Assembly (NCBI RefSeq): GCF_023586525.1
Contig: NZ_CP097763.1
Location: forward strand, 558,001 to 622,000
Reading direction: 5' to 3'
Length of the DNA stretch: 64,000 nt
From: Candidatus Blochmannia vicinus
Lineage (GTDB): Bacteria > Pseudomonadota > Gammaproteobacteria > Enterobacterales > Enterobacteriaceae
Shown here: in pieces, positions 25,155-34,841 of the stretch
Layout of the letters: each line of letters begins with the position of its first letter
How positions within the stretch are numbered: the first letter of the stretch is position 1
The notes under the pieces: generated by a model
Told to the model about the DNA's origin: nothing
The model's database searches: none
What the model saw: only the letters and a program-made list of their open reading frames with translations
Made by a program: the position numbers and the translations under genes

Positions 25155-25908
25155 ATTATTAAATATTATTAACTATTGTTGGGCTTTTAAAAAACTTAAT
25201 TCATTCAATATAAATGAACAAAAATTAATATTAAATAAAATAAATCAGCATCTAGAATCTCTAACGACAGAAGACAGGTTTAAATGGGCTGTAGAACATT
25301 TACCTAGTCAAGCAATATTATCTTCAAGTTTTGGCATCCAATCATCAGTCAGTTTACATTTAACTACTTACTATTATCCTAATATCCCGATTATTTTAAT
25401 TGATACCGGCTATCTATTTCCAGAAACATATCGATTTATCGATCAACTAACAGAAAAAATGCAATTAAATTTACATGTATTTTCCCCAAAGCAATCTGCA
25501 GCATGGCAAGAAGCACGATACGGTAAATTATGGGAACAAGGTATAAATGGTATTAAACAATACAATAATATTAATAAAGTTGAACCGATGCATCGTGCTC
25601 TAAAAACACTTAAAGTGCAAACATGGGTTGCAGGTTTACGACGTAATCAATCAAGTAGTCGTAAAAAATTGCCAATAATCGCTATTCAAAATGGAATTTT
25701 TAAATTTTTACCTATCATTGACTGGGATACTTCTCAGATTTATAGATATATGAAAAAACATTCTTTGGAATATCATCCATTATGGAAACAAGGATATGTA
25801 TCAATAGGAGATATACACACTAGTATAAAATGGAAACCTGGCATGAAAGAAGAAGAGACGAGGTTTTTTGGATTACAGCGTGAATGTGGTTTACATATTA
25901 TTGATTGA
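25147..25908 (+). CDS. cysH: Phosphoadenylyl-sulfate (PAPS) reductase
   Basis: CysH reduces PAPS to sulfite using thioredoxin. The 253-residue product (E. coli 244) has the PP-loop-like SSSFGIQ near residue 58, [12 protein letters not shown] and [10 protein letters not shown], and ends with the catalytic cysteine C247 in RECGLH. The absence of the CC pairs typical of APS reductases supports PAPS as substrate, consistent with cysC nearby. It overlaps the end of cysI by 8 bp and closes the cysJIH operon. Confidence 0.97.
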   Translation: MNKLLNIINYCWAFKKLNSFNINEQKLILNKINQHLESLTTEDRFKWAVEHLPSQAILSSSFGIQSSVSLHLTTYYYPNIPIILIDTGYLFPETYRFIDQLTEKMQLNLHVFSPKQSAAWQEARYGKLWEQGINGIKQYNNINKVEPMHRALKTLKVQTWVAGLRRNQSSSRKKLPIIAIQNGIFKFLPIIDWDTSQIYRYMKKHSLEYHPLWKQGYVSIGDIHTSIKWKPGMKEEETRFFGLQRECGLHIID

Positions 25909-26235
25909 AATTTATTTTCATATAAATCATTTATATGATATACTTCAATTTTAATCGTATAGTAAGTATTTGAATAATGGAATATATTGCTGTTAGTGAT
26001 AGTTATTTATAATAGAGCGTATGCCTATATTTTAGTGCTTATCAAGATGTGTTAGTTATAGTTATTTATCAATATTAAGGATTGATCTCAAAATAGAATG
26101 TACTATATATGAAAAATATTACACATAAATAAAATATTTTTATACTTACAATTTCTATTAATCTTTAATATAATAAAATATGTAACATTGAAAATTTGTT
26201 AATAATTTATTATATCTGAGTATAGGTATAATTCT
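25909..26235. other. Spacer between cysH and cysG with an imperfect direct repeat
   Basis: No gene supported. Two 20-bp copies of a TGTTAGTgATAGTTATTTAT-type sequence lie at 25991-26010 and 26050-26069, differing at one position, head to tail and 59 bp apart. This could be a duplicated regulatory site or a short duplication. Confidence 0.55.
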
Positions 26236-27660
26236 GTGGAGTATTTACCGTTATTTGTTAATCTCGAAAATAGGCCAGTTTTGGTTGTTGGAGGAGGAAG
26301 TGTCGCTGTACGAAAAATAAAAATCCTACAAAGAGTTGGTGCTATTATTACAATAATAGCACCAACTCTTTGTCCGGAATTGAAAAAAATATTACTCGCT
26401 CACAATATCAATTGGATAGGCAAAAATTTTAACCCTGCCATGTTAAATAAAGTAACTTTAATAATTGTGGCAACCAATGACACTAAATTAAATACTTTAA
26501 TATACCAAAATGCTGAAGAACGACATATCTTAATAAATACTGTAGACGATAAAAATAAATGTTCATGTATTTTTCCTGCTATTATCGATCGAGATCCTAT
26601 TTTAATAGGAATTTCTTCCTGTGGAAAAGCACCTATATTAGTGCGTATTTTACGTGAAAAACTTGAATCGTTATTACCAAAGTCTCTTGGTTTTATAGCA
26701 AAATTATCGGGAGCATGGCGTAATCAAGTAAAACAACATATTGTCGATACAGTATGCAGACGTCGATTCTGGGAAAAAATATTTTATAATGGTCACATTG
26801 CTAACTTAATTGAAAAAAATCGCCTCGAAGAAGCTAATAAAGCTTTTAAATTTGCTCTTAAAAATATTGAAAATAATTATAAAAAAGGTAGTGTAACTTT
26901 AGTAGGCGCAGGACCTGGAGATGTAGGATTGTTAACTATTAAAGGGTTGCAAGTAATGCAACAGGCAGATGTAGTGCTATATGATCACTTGATAAGTTCA
27001 GATGTATTAGATTTAGTTCGCCGAGATGCTGATAAAATTTATGTTGGGAAACGTGCTGGAGATCATTCAATTTCTCAAAAAAAACTTAATCAATTTATAG
27101 TACAATTAGCACAACAAGGCAACAAAGTTGTTAGACTTAAAGGAGGGGATCCACTTATTTTTGGTAGGGGGGGAGAAGAATTACAAACAGTATCAGAAGC
27201 AGGCATTCCTGTTCAAATAGTTCCTGGCATTACAGCAGGTATTGGTGTTCCAGCTTATGCTGGAATTCCATTAACTCATAGAAAATATGCTCATAGTGTT
27301 ATCTTTATTACAGGTCATAGTATCAATGACAATAATCAATTTAACTGGAATATTTTATCAAATAGTAAACAAACATTAGTTATTTATATGGGTAAAATTA
27401 ATGCCATAAATATTAGCAATAATTTGATCACGCATGGACTAAATGCGCATACCCCAGCAGCCGTAATTAGTCGAGGAACATATAGAGATCAAAAAATTTT
27501 AATTGGTACCTTGATTGAATTAGAAAAATTAGCAAAAATGGCTGATCGTCCTGCTTTGTTAGTTATTGGCAATGTTGTATCATTACATAGTAAAATAAAT
27601 TGGTTTGGAAAAAACCCACTGCGTTTCTATTCGTTTAATTCAATTATTAATTTGATGTAA
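26236..27660 (+). CDS. cysG: Siroheme synthase (trifunctional)
   Basis: CysG methylates uroporphyrinogen III twice, oxidises precorrin-2 and inserts iron to give siroheme for CysI. The 474-residue product (E. coli 457) has an N-terminal NAD-binding dehydrogenase/ferrochelatase half (GGGSVA at 19-24) and a C-terminal SUMT methyltransferase half starting near residue 222 (VGAGPGDVGLLT; RLKGGDPLIFGRGGEE; VPGITA). Translation starts at GTG. In E. coli cysG sits with nirBD, but here it lies between cysH and cysD, which makes a self-contained sulfate reduction locus. A perfect 20-bp inverted repeat covers codons 32-46 (26330-26371). Confidence 0.97.
   Translation: MEYLPLFVNLENRPVLVVGGGSVAVRKIKILQRVGAIITIIAPTLCPELKKILLAHNINWIGKNFNPAMLNKVTLIIVATNDTKLNTLIYQNAEERHILINTVDDKNKCSCIFPAIIDRDPILIGISSCGKAPILVRILREKLESLLPKSLGFIAKLSGAWRNQVKQHIVDTVCRRRFWEKIFYNGHIANLIEKNRLEEANKAFKFALKNIENNYKKGSVTLVGAGPGDVGLLTIKGLQVMQQADVVLYDHLISSDVLDLVRRDADKIYVGKRAGDHSISQKKLNQFIVQLAQQGNKVVRLKGGDPLIFGRGGEELQTVSEAGIPVQIVPGITAGIGVPAYAGIPLTHRKYAHSVIFITGHSINDNNQFNWNILSNSKQTLVIYMGKINAINISNNLITHGLNAHTPAAVISRGTYRDQKILIGTLIELEKLAKMADRPALLVIGNVVSLHSKINWFGKNPLRFYSFNSIINLM
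26330..26371. repeat. Perfect inverted repeat (20-bp arms, 2-nt spacer) inside cysG
   Basis: Arms 26330-26349 and 26352-26371 are exact reverse complements around a 2-nt centre, and they include ten or so G/C pairs. It encodes VGAIITIIAPTL of the nucleotide-binding fold. It is the longest perfect hairpin seen in the window. Confidence 0.95.
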
Positions 27661-27675
27661 ATTAAAAGGATAATC

Positions 27676-28590
27676 ATGACAAAAAATAGAAAATATATTA
27701 CTTATTTGAACAAGTTAGAGTCAGAAAGTATCTATATTATTCGCGAAGTGGTAGCCGAATTCTACAAACCAGTCATGTTGTATTCCATCGGTAAAGATTC
27801 TTCAGTAATGTTACATTTAGCAAGAAAAGCATTCTATCCTAGTAGATTACCTTTTCCTTTATTGCACATAGATACTGGTTGGAAATTTCATGAAATGTAT
27901 ATATTTCGTGATAAAACTGTTAAATCTTATGGATTTGAACTATTAGTTCATAAAAATTTAAAAGGTATATCCATGGGGATCAATCCATTTATTCATGGCA
28001 GTGCTAAATATACAGATATTATGAAAACAGAAGGACTTAAACAAGCATTAAATAAATATGGATTCGATGCAGCTTTTGGTGGCGCTCGTCGTGATGAAGA
28101 AAAAATTAGAGCTAAAGAACGAATTTACTCGTTTCGAGATAAATTTCATTGCTGGAATCCCAAGAATCAACGCCCAGAACTATGGTATAACTATAATGGA
28201 AAAATTAATAAAGGAGAAAGTATTCGAGCATTTCCATTGTCTAATTGGACAGAATTGGATATCTGGCAATATATTTTCTTAGAAAAGATTGAAATAGTAC
28301 CATTATATTTAGCTAAAAATCGCCCTGTAATATGCAGAGATGGAAATTTAATTATGGTAAATGACGAACGTATTAATCTTAAGCCTGGAGAAATCATAGA
28401 AGAACGCATGATACGATTTCGTACATTAGGGTGTTGGCCATTAACTGGAGCAATAGAATCTAAAGCAGCAACATTGCCTAAGATAATTGAAGAAATGTTA
28501 ATATCTAAGAACAGTGAACGACAAGGACGTATCATTGATTTTGATCAATCTGGATCTATGGAAATTAAAAAACGTCAAGGTTATTTCTAA
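27676..28590 (+). CDS. cysD: Sulfate adenylyltransferase subunit 2
   Basis: CysD is the catalytic subunit that forms adenosine 5'-phosphosulfate from sulfate and ATP, powered by the GTPase CysN. The 304-residue product (E. coli 302) shows the PP-loop [35 protein letters not shown] and [13 protein letters not shown]. It starts 15 bp after cysG with AAAGGA upstream, and cysN follows 9 bp later, so cysG-D-N-C probably form one transcript. Confidence 0.98.
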   Translation: MTKNRKYITYLNKLESESIYIIREVVAEFYKPVMLYSIGKDSSVMLHLARKAFYPSRLPFPLLHIDTGWKFHEMYIFRDKTVKSYGFELLVHKNLKGISMGINPFIHGSAKYTDIMKTEGLKQALNKYGFDAAFGGARRDEEKIRAKERIYSFRDKFHCWNPKNQRPELWYNYNGKINKGESIRAFPLSNWTELDIWQYIFLEKIEIVPLYLAKNRPVICRDGNLIMVNDERINLKPGEIIEERMIRFRTLGCWPLTGAIESKAATLPKIIEEMLISKNSERQGRIIDFDQSGSMEIKKRQGYF

Positions 28591-28599
28591 GGAACCATT

Positions 28600-30027
28600 A
28601 TGATTAGCGCCATAGAACAAGAAATTATTAATTATGGAGGAATTGAAAATTATTTATATACGCAACAATATAAAATATTGTTGCGATTTCTCACATGCGG
28701 TAACGTAGACGATGGGAAAAGTACTTTGATAGGACGATTATTATATGACTCATATCAAATTTATGATGATCAATTATCTATTCTGCATATGGATAGTAAA
28801 AAAATTGGTACTCAAAAAAATAAATTAGATTTAGCGTTGTTAGTAGATGGATTACAATCAGAACGTGCGCAAGGTATTACCATAGATGTTGCTTATCGTT
28901 ATTTCTTTACTAAAAAACGTAAATTTATAATCGCTGATACTCCAGGACATGCAGAATATACAAAAAATATGGTTACTGGCGCTTCTACCAGTGAATTGGC
29001 TATTTTATTAGTAGATGCACGTAAAGGAATACAGGGGCAAACTAAAAGGCATTGGTTTATAAGTGTACTTTTAGGTATCCGACATATAATAGTAGCAATT
29101 AATAAAATGGATTTAATAGATTATAATCAAGAGATCTTTCAAAAAATTAGTAAAGAATATTTAGAATTTTCTAAACAATTATCTACTGATATAATTACTA
29201 AATTTATTCCAATATCTGCTTTAGATGGGGATAATATTACAACATTATCAACAAACATGAAGTGGTATAAAGGCTCGACTTTATTAGAGATATTAGAAAA
29301 TGTTAATATTAACAGTTTTTCTCGCCTCGAAAAACAAGAGTTACGTCTCCCAATACAATATGTAAATCGCCATTCAGATTTTAGGGGTTATTCTGGCACT
29401 ATTGCGTCTGGCAGTATACATACTGGACAAGATATTAATGTTTTTCCATCAAATACTACTTCTAGTATTAAACGTATTATTACTTTCAACAAAGATGAAA
29501 AATACGCTCAAACTGGAGAAGCAGTTACTATAACTTTAGAAGATGACCTCGACATTAGTAGAGGGGATATGATAACTGGTGCACACCCGACTGTTACCCC
29601 CGTATGGTCTGCATTAGTAGATATAGTATGGATGAAAAAAGAAGAATTGCAAGAAAATCAATATTTTAATATTAAGATTACTAGTAAAATTATAAAAGCA
29701 CAAATAAGAGATATAGAATATCAGGTAGATGTGCATACTTTACAATTCCAAAAAACGAAATCAATACCACTCAATGGAATTGGGTTAATAAAGTTATCAT
29801 TTGATGAACCATTATTATTAGATCAGTATTCTTATTATCCAACAACTGGGAGTATGATATTTATTGATTTATTGACCAATGAAACCGTAGGGGCCGGAAT
29901 GGTCCGGAACCCTATAAAATGTCATAAAAAATCCAAAGATAGGAACAACTATAGCGAATTTGAATTAGAATTACATGCATTAATTCGTCTTCATTTCCCT
30001 CATTGGAATATTAAAGATTTACCATAA
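28600..30027 (+). CDS. cysN: Sulfate adenylyltransferase subunit 1 (GTPase)
   Basis: CysN couples GTP hydrolysis to sulfate activation by CysD. The product is 475 residues, as in E. coli. GTPase motifs are GNVDDGKS (34-41), DTPGH and NKMD, followed by EF-Tu-like beta-barrel domains. It is not fused to the CysC kinase, unlike NodQ-type proteins. The start has AAGGA upstream. Confidence 0.98.
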   Translation: MISAIEQEIINYGGIENYLYTQQYKILLRFLTCGNVDDGKSTLIGRLLYDSYQIYDDQLSILHMDSKKIGTQKNKLDLALLVDGLQSERAQGITIDVAYRYFFTKKRKFIIADTPGHAEYTKNMVTGASTSELAILLVDARKGIQGQTKRHWFISVLLGIRHIIVAINKMDLIDYNQEIFQKISKEYLEFSKQLSTDIITKFIPISALDGDNITTLSTNMKWYKGSTLLEILENVNINSFSRLEKQELRLPIQYVNRHSDFRGYSGTIASGSIHTGQDINVFPSNTTSSIKRIITFNKDEKYAQTGEAVTITLEDDLDISRGDMITGAHPTVTPVWSALVDIVWMKKEELQENQYFNIKITSKIIKAQIRDIEYQVDVHTLQFQKTKSIPLNGIGLIKLSFDEPLLLDQYSYYPTTGSMIFIDLLTNETVGAGMVRNPIKCHKKSKDRNNYSEFELELHALIRLHFPHWNIKDLP

Positions 30028-30040
30028 TCATACTTATACC

Positions 30041-30679
30041 ATGACTAAAAAAAATATCGATTATTTTTCTAATAGAAATATTTTTTGGAACACGTTTTAT
30101 ATAAAACGAAAAGATCGTGAATTTCTACATAAGCATCGTGCTATATTATTATGGTTTACAGGATTGTCAGGATCTGGTAAATCAATTTTAGCTAATGTTT
30201 TAGAAAAAAAATTACATAATAAAAATATAAGCACATACATATTAGATGGAGATAATACGCGACATGGATTATGTCGCGATTTAGGATTTAGTGATCATGA
30301 TCGACATGAAAATATACGCCGAGTAGGAGAAACAGCGCGATTAATGGTTGACGCAGGAATAGTGGTATTAGCTACTTTTATTTCTCCTTATCATTACGAT
30401 CGTCAAATGATACGTAACATGTTTCCTGTTAATGATTTTATCGAGATATTTGTTGACACTCCTCTATATGTTTGTGAAAACCGTGATCCAAAAGGTTTAT
30501 ATAAAAAAGCTAGATCTGGAGAAATAGAAAATTTTACTGGCATAAGTTCTCCGTATGAAAGACCAAAAAAACCACATATATATTTAAATGGGCAAAAATC
30601 GGTAATAGAACTAATTAACCAAATATTACAATCATCGTTCCTCGAATCTTTATTCAAAATAGATCACCATTTTAAATAA
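30041..30679 (+). CDS. cysC: Adenylyl-sulfate (APS) kinase
   Basis: CysC phosphorylates APS to PAPS, the substrate of CysH. The 212-residue product (E. coli 201) has the P-loop GLSGSGKS (41-48), [16 protein letters not shown] and the FISPY segment that holds the conserved serine, then [14 protein letters not shown] and [12 protein letters not shown]-bearing inverted repeat (8-bp arms, 5-nt loop) lies at 30258-30278. It is the last gene of the sulfate cluster. Confidence 0.98.
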   Translation: MTKKNIDYFSNRNIFWNTFYIKRKDREFLHKHRAILLWFTGLSGSGKSILANVLEKKLHNKNISTYILDGDNTRHGLCRDLGFSDHDRHENIRRVGETARLMVDAGIVVLATFISPYHYDRQMIRNMFPVNDFIEIFVDTPLYVCENRDPKGLYKKARSGEIENFTGISSPYERPKKPHIYLNGQKSVIELINQILQSSFLESLFKIDHHFK

Positions 30680-31041
30680 TACAGAACACAAATATATATC
30701 ACTTAATAAGTCTATAATAATTAAATTTCTATAATAAAGAAAATGAGTGTATCAAAAATATTATTTATTTTAATAAGAATTATTTTTTTAATTAAATAAA
30801 AATTAATTTTTTCCAGAAAATATTCTCATAATAAATCTAAATAATTCACAATAATTTTTGAATTGGTTCGTTTTAATGTGTATTATGTATGGCGTATGCG
30901 ACTGTATATTATACATTTAATAAAAATTACAGTTATTTACTTCAGAAATTTGCATTTATCACCAAAGAAAACAAGTTGATTATTCGGTTAATATAATTGA
31001 TTTTGATAAAAAAGTATAATAAATTGGCAGGCAGCATAAAC
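30680..31041. other. Gene-free stretch between cysC and ftsB
   Basis: No supported gene or RNA; A+T-rich with no long inverted repeat. E. coli has several genes between cysC and ftsB (for example ygbE); they are not here. Confidence 0.6.
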
Positions 31042-31317
31042 ATGAACAAATTAAGTTATTTATTATTCACGTTACTTGCTTGGCTACAATATTCATTGTG
31101 GTTAGGTAAAAACGGAATCTATGATTTAATCAATATTCATAATACAATTAAACTATATAAAAATACTAACGATGTTACCCAAATGAGACTTCGTAATAAT
31201 CAATTATTATATGAAATTTATGATTTGCTTCATGGAGATGAGGCTGTTGAAGAACGATCAAGGTACAATCTTGGAATGATCAAGGTTGATGAAACTTTTT
31301 ATCAAATAAAATTGTAA
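31042..31317 (+). CDS. ftsB: Cell division protein FtsB
   Basis: FtsB forms the FtsQLB complex that activates septal wall synthesis. The 91-residue product (E. coli 103) has one N-terminal membrane helix (LSYLLFTLLAWLQYSLW), then GKNGI and a coiled coil. The start at 31042 was chosen over an upstream in-frame ATG (30997) because it matches the family N-terminus and has GGCAGGCAG upstream. As in E. coli it precedes ispD. Confidence 0.93.
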   Translation: MNKLSYLLFTLLAWLQYSLWLGKNGIYDLINIHNTIKLYKNTNDVTQMRLRNNQLLYEIYDLLHGDEAVEERSRYNLGMIKVDETFYQIKL

Positions 31318-31373
31318 TCACAATAATATTAATTTCAATAAACATTGATAATGGTTTAACGAAATTGGTGTAT

Positions 31374-32099
31374 ATGATCTGCTTTACTAAACGTGCTAAA
31401 AATAAATTTCCAAATATTACAGCTATTCTTCCAGCAGCAGGCACTGGGAAACGTATGAACAGTATACTGCCAAAACAATATTATACGATAGGCAATAAAA
31501 CTTTACTTGAGCATTCAATTAGCACTTTATTATGTCAATCATGCATTCGTCGTTGCATAGTGGTGGTGAACGCGCGAGATTGTTGGTTTAAAAAATTATC
31601 TATTGCTTATGATCCTAGAATTAGTGTAGTTGTTGGAGGAAAAACACGAGCTGATTCAGTAATGGCTGGTCTACAACATGTAAAAAAATCAGTTTGGGTG
31701 ATGGTACATGATGCAGCACGGCCTTGCCTACATCCTGAAGATCTATTACGATTATTTGAGGTGACAAAATTTTCTCAAGTAGGTGGAATTTTAGCAATAC
31801 CAATCTGTAATACTATTAAGCAAACTTATTGTGGCACCAATTTTGTACGATATACTTTGGATCGTAATAATCTATGGCATGCTTTAACTCCACAGTTATT
31901 TAATTATAATCTTTTAAAAAGTTGTCTTAAAAAGGCTTTAAAAAACAAAGTTACTATTACTGATGAAGCATCAGCTGTAGAATATTGTGGATATACATCT
32001 ATTTTAATACACGGTCGTTCGGATAATATCAAAGTTACTCATCAAGATGATTTAAAGCTAGCTAGTTTTTATTTATCTGAATTAAATAAAAAAACTTAA
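31374..32099 (+). CDS. ispD: 2-C-methyl-D-erythritol 4-phosphate cytidylyltransferase
   Basis: IspD makes CDP-methylerythritol in the MEP isoprenoid pathway. Typical motifs are PAAGTGKRM, PKQY, VHDAARPC, DRNNLWHALTPQ and TDEASAVEYCG. The start is uncertain: ATG 31374 gives 241 residues (E. coli 236), while GTG 31368 and TTG 31365 are in frame just upstream, and none has a clear ribosome-binding site. ispF follows after 15 bp; ErpA may serve the Fe-S enzymes of the same pathway. Confidence 0.96.
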   Translation: MICFTKRAKNKFPNITAILPAAGTGKRMNSILPKQYYTIGNKTLLEHSISTLLCQSCIRRCIVVVNARDCWFKKLSIAYDPRISVVVGGKTRADSVMAGLQHVKKSVWVMVHDAARPCLHPEDLLRLFEVTKFSQVGGILAIPICNTIKQTYCGTNFVRYTLDRNNLWHALTPQLFNYNLLKSCLKKALKNKVTITDEASAVEYCGYTSILIHGRSDNIKVTHQDDLKLASFYLSELNKKT

Positions 32100-32114
32100 T
32101 GGGATTTATAAAAC

Positions 32115-32588
32115 ATGTTGCGTATCGGTTATGGATTTGATGTACATCAATTTGGAGGATATCGTCCGCTCATTATTGGAGGAGTAATCATTCCTTACAC
32201 ACAAAAAATAGCAGCGCATTCTGATGGTGATGTTTTAATACATGCGTTGATCGATTCTTTATTAGGAGCTGCTTGTTATGGAGATATTGGATCAATGTTT
32301 CCAGATACTGATTCTGAATATAATAATATAGATAGCCGAAAATTGTTACGAATTTCTTGGAATAAAATTATTACACGAGGGTATTTATTAGAAAATGTAG
32401 ATATCACTATAATCTTGCAAATTCCAAGGATAAATACGTATATTTATCAAATGCGTTATCATATTTCCCAAGATCTAAATTGTCCAGTAACTAACATCAA
32501 CATAAAAGCTACTACTACTGATACACTGGGTTATATTGGTCGCTCTGAAGGAATTTCATGTGTAGCGGTAACATTATTAACACGTTAA
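32115..32588 (+). CDS. ispF: 2-C-methyl-D-erythritol 2,4-cyclodiphosphate synthase
   Basis: IspF cyclises the MEP-pathway intermediate. The product is 157 residues (E. coli 159). Metal ligands are in GFDVHQFGG (Asp and His) and AHSDGDV, with FPDTDSEY and the C-terminal [16 protein letters not shown]. It is co-transcribed with ispD by position. In E. coli truD, surE and pcm follow; here they are absent and nlpD is next. Confidence 0.97.
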   Translation: MLRIGYGFDVHQFGGYRPLIIGGVIIPYTQKIAAHSDGDVLIHALIDSLLGAACYGDIGSMFPDTDSEYNNIDSRKLLRISWNKIITRGYLLENVDITIILQIPRINTYIYQMRYHISQDLNCPVTNINIKATTTDTLGYIGRSEGISCVAVTLLTR

Positions 32589-32912
32589 TATTTCTTATAA
32601 TAATATATATGTAGTTACTATAAGAATCAAGTTACTATTAATTCAGATCAAATCAAATCAATGATATAAATGTATAAAATAAAAAATAATAGTATCTGTC
32701 GATCCATTAATTTATTAAAGAATCAATACCCCTTATATTGATATATAATAAATACACAAATCTATTGTAAATCTATAAGTTATTTTGATATTAAAATATG
32801 CATTATTTGAAATTTAATATTAGCATCAAATATATATATTCTGCTTATAATTTATTAGACAAGTGAATTATCAAAAAATAAGCAGAAATTAAAGGAGTTC
32901 AGTATAGTTACT
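32589..32912. other. Gene-free stretch between ispF and nlpD
   Basis: Site where E. coli carries truD, surE and pcm; no remnant recognised. An imperfect hairpin-forming pair TTCTTATA/TATAAGAA with a 19-nt loop lies at about 32592-32626, shortly after the ispF stop, and could be a weak terminator. Confidence 0.55.
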
Positions 32913-33863
32913 ATGCTAGACAACAATATATTAATAATTTATACGATAATGATTTTTATATTTTTAGGAGGATGCTCGAATAACAATAATATTCACAGGA
33001 AATATCATGGCGAATGTATTTCGGGTTCTACAAACCTTGATTTACACAATTCTTCCCTCCAAGGTAAAGAAAAAGAATCATGGTATCAGCAGAAAATATC
33101 TACTAATAAAGCCCATAAATACAATAATATAAATTATAGTTCTTATCATAAGTCTACATATACGGTAAAGTCTGGCGACACTTTATTTTATATTGCTTGG
33201 ATTACAGGAAGCAGCTGCTCAAATCTATCAAAAATAAATAATATTAAAGATATAAATCAATTAAAAATAGGTCAAATAATAAAAGTACCCCATAATACGG
33301 AATTATCATATTTTAAAAAATTTTCAAAAAATTTTTTTTCAAATTTTAATCACAGTGACAATACTTTAGGAAAAGTATTATTTTTTGTTAAAAACCAATT
33401 GTTGTTTTTACGAACTAACAAATATAATTCCTCTAACATAAAAAATACATCTCATAATATGACTTCTTGTTTAAAAAAATCAGAATTAGCAGTAATTAAG
33501 AATTGGTATTGGCCGGCAAACGGAATCATAACTAACGCTTTTTCTAATTCTGAAAGAGGTAATAAAGGAATTGATATATCTGGAATTTTAGGCCAACCTA
33601 TATTAGCTACTGCTAATGGAAAAGTAGTGTACGCTGGTGATACATTGAAAGGATATGGTAATTTAATTATTATTAAACATGATAATAATCATCTCAGTGC
33701 TTATGCACATAATGACACAATATTAGTAACAGAACAGCAAGAAGTTAAAATGGGTGATAAGATAGCTACTATGGGTTATAGTAGCACTAACGAAGTTAAA
33801 TTACATTTTGAAATTAGATATAAAGGAAAATCAGTAGATCCTTTATATTATCTGAAACAATAG
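32913..33863 (+). CDS. nlpD: Lipoprotein activator of cell-wall amidase, NlpD
   Basis: NlpD is an outer-membrane lipoprotein that activates amidase AmiC during daughter-cell separation. The product is 316 residues (E. coli 379). A signal peptide with lipobox LGGC gives mature Cys21. A LysM domain follows at about 82-127 (YTVKSGDTLFYIAWITG), and a degenerate LytM/M23 domain lies at about 199-315 (GNKGIDISG, GYGNLIIIKH, LSAYAHND, LHFEIRYKGKSVDPLYYL). The Gln/Pro-rich linker of E. coli is shortened. GGAG lies 16 nt upstream, rather far from the ATG. In E. coli rpoS follows directly; it is missing here. Confidence 0.95.
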   Translation: MLDNNILIIYTIMIFIFLGGCSNNNNIHRKYHGECISGSTNLDLHNSSLQGKEKESWYQQKISTNKAHKYNNINYSSYHKSTYTVKSGDTLFYIAWITGSSCSNLSKINNIKDINQLKIGQIIKVPHNTELSYFKKFSKNFFSNFNHSDNTLGKVLFFVKNQLLFLRTNKYNSSNIKNTSHNMTSCLKKSELAVIKNWYWPANGIITNAFSNSERGNKGIDISGILGQPILATANGKVVYAGDTLKGYGNLIIIKHDNNHLSAYAHNDTILVTEQQEVKMGDKIATMGYSSTNEVKLHFEIRYKGKSVDPLYYLKQ

Positions 33864-34841
33864 ATAATCTAATCCCAACTAGACATGAATTTCTTAACAA
33901 TGAACATATAAGAACATACATTTATGAAAATAATAATTATTTTACCTTTTAAATTAATTTAATTGTATTTTAATGTTTTAATTTTAATAATTGATTGAAA
34001 TCATTAATTTTACGAATATATATATCTAATATTTAAATTAAACTTTAAATAATATTAATCAAATATAACTATTTAATACATTAAATATAAAATATAGTAT
34101 ACATATATATACTATATGAATCGTATATTCTGATCAGAACAATAAGTTTCTTATAATTTGGTAATAACACATAAATTATAATTGGTTGAAAATCATGATG
34201 ATGTGAACTTTTACTATAATAAAAATGAATAAAGAATACCTGAACAGATCAGTCTCAATTAATAATAAATTGGTTTTTTTAATATACTTGCATTTATTAC
34301 ATAATACGAATAATACACATACATATTTCAGTATATGATATAATATTGTTATAAAAAATTTAATATATAATCATGCTAGGTTATAGAAATAATGGAAGAC
34401 ACAATTATTTAATTACTAATACTGGGAGTTTCAGATCACGTCTAATAAATATACGATTCTAAATTTACTAAATTTTTTAATTTTATAAATAATATATATG
34501 TATTAAATAATAATGTATTTATATTATATACATAAATAAGAGATACTATCAATTAACGCATTTTACATATGTTTTTATATATTACTCTTAAAATTTTATG
34601 AGTTTACTTAAATAGTTGATCCATTAGAAATTAGATATATAATATAATCGATGCTTATACTTTTATTTTTAAGATATATCTGTAAATAATACATTGTTAC
34701 TTGTTGGTCTACAAACAACATCGAATTCTTTTATTTATATATATTCAAAATAAATAATATTCTACAATTTTGATTTCTATCTTTTTTAAAATTGTTTATA
34801 ATATTTAATTATGTAAATCAAATATATGGAATTTTCATTTC
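33864..34841. other. 1-kb gene-free region between nlpD and alaS, at the former rpoS-recA locus
   Basis: In E. coli this interval runs from rpoS through mutS, pncC, recA and recX to alaS. No reading frame or recognisable remnant of RpoS or RecA is present. Visible structures are a 10-bp A+T-rich inverted repeat with a 6-nt loop (34092-34117) and a 9-bp one with a 13-nt loop near 34153-34183. Confidence 0.7.

Noticed and set aside
30258..30278. Inverted repeat CGCGACAT/ATGTCGCG in cysC
   Set aside because: Only 8 bp and within strongly conserved codons (DTRHGLCRD region), so protein constraint may explain it.
30997..31041. Longer N-terminus for FtsB
   Set aside because: The extra residues (MILIKKYNK...) have no counterpart in the family, and the better ribosome-binding site serves 31042.
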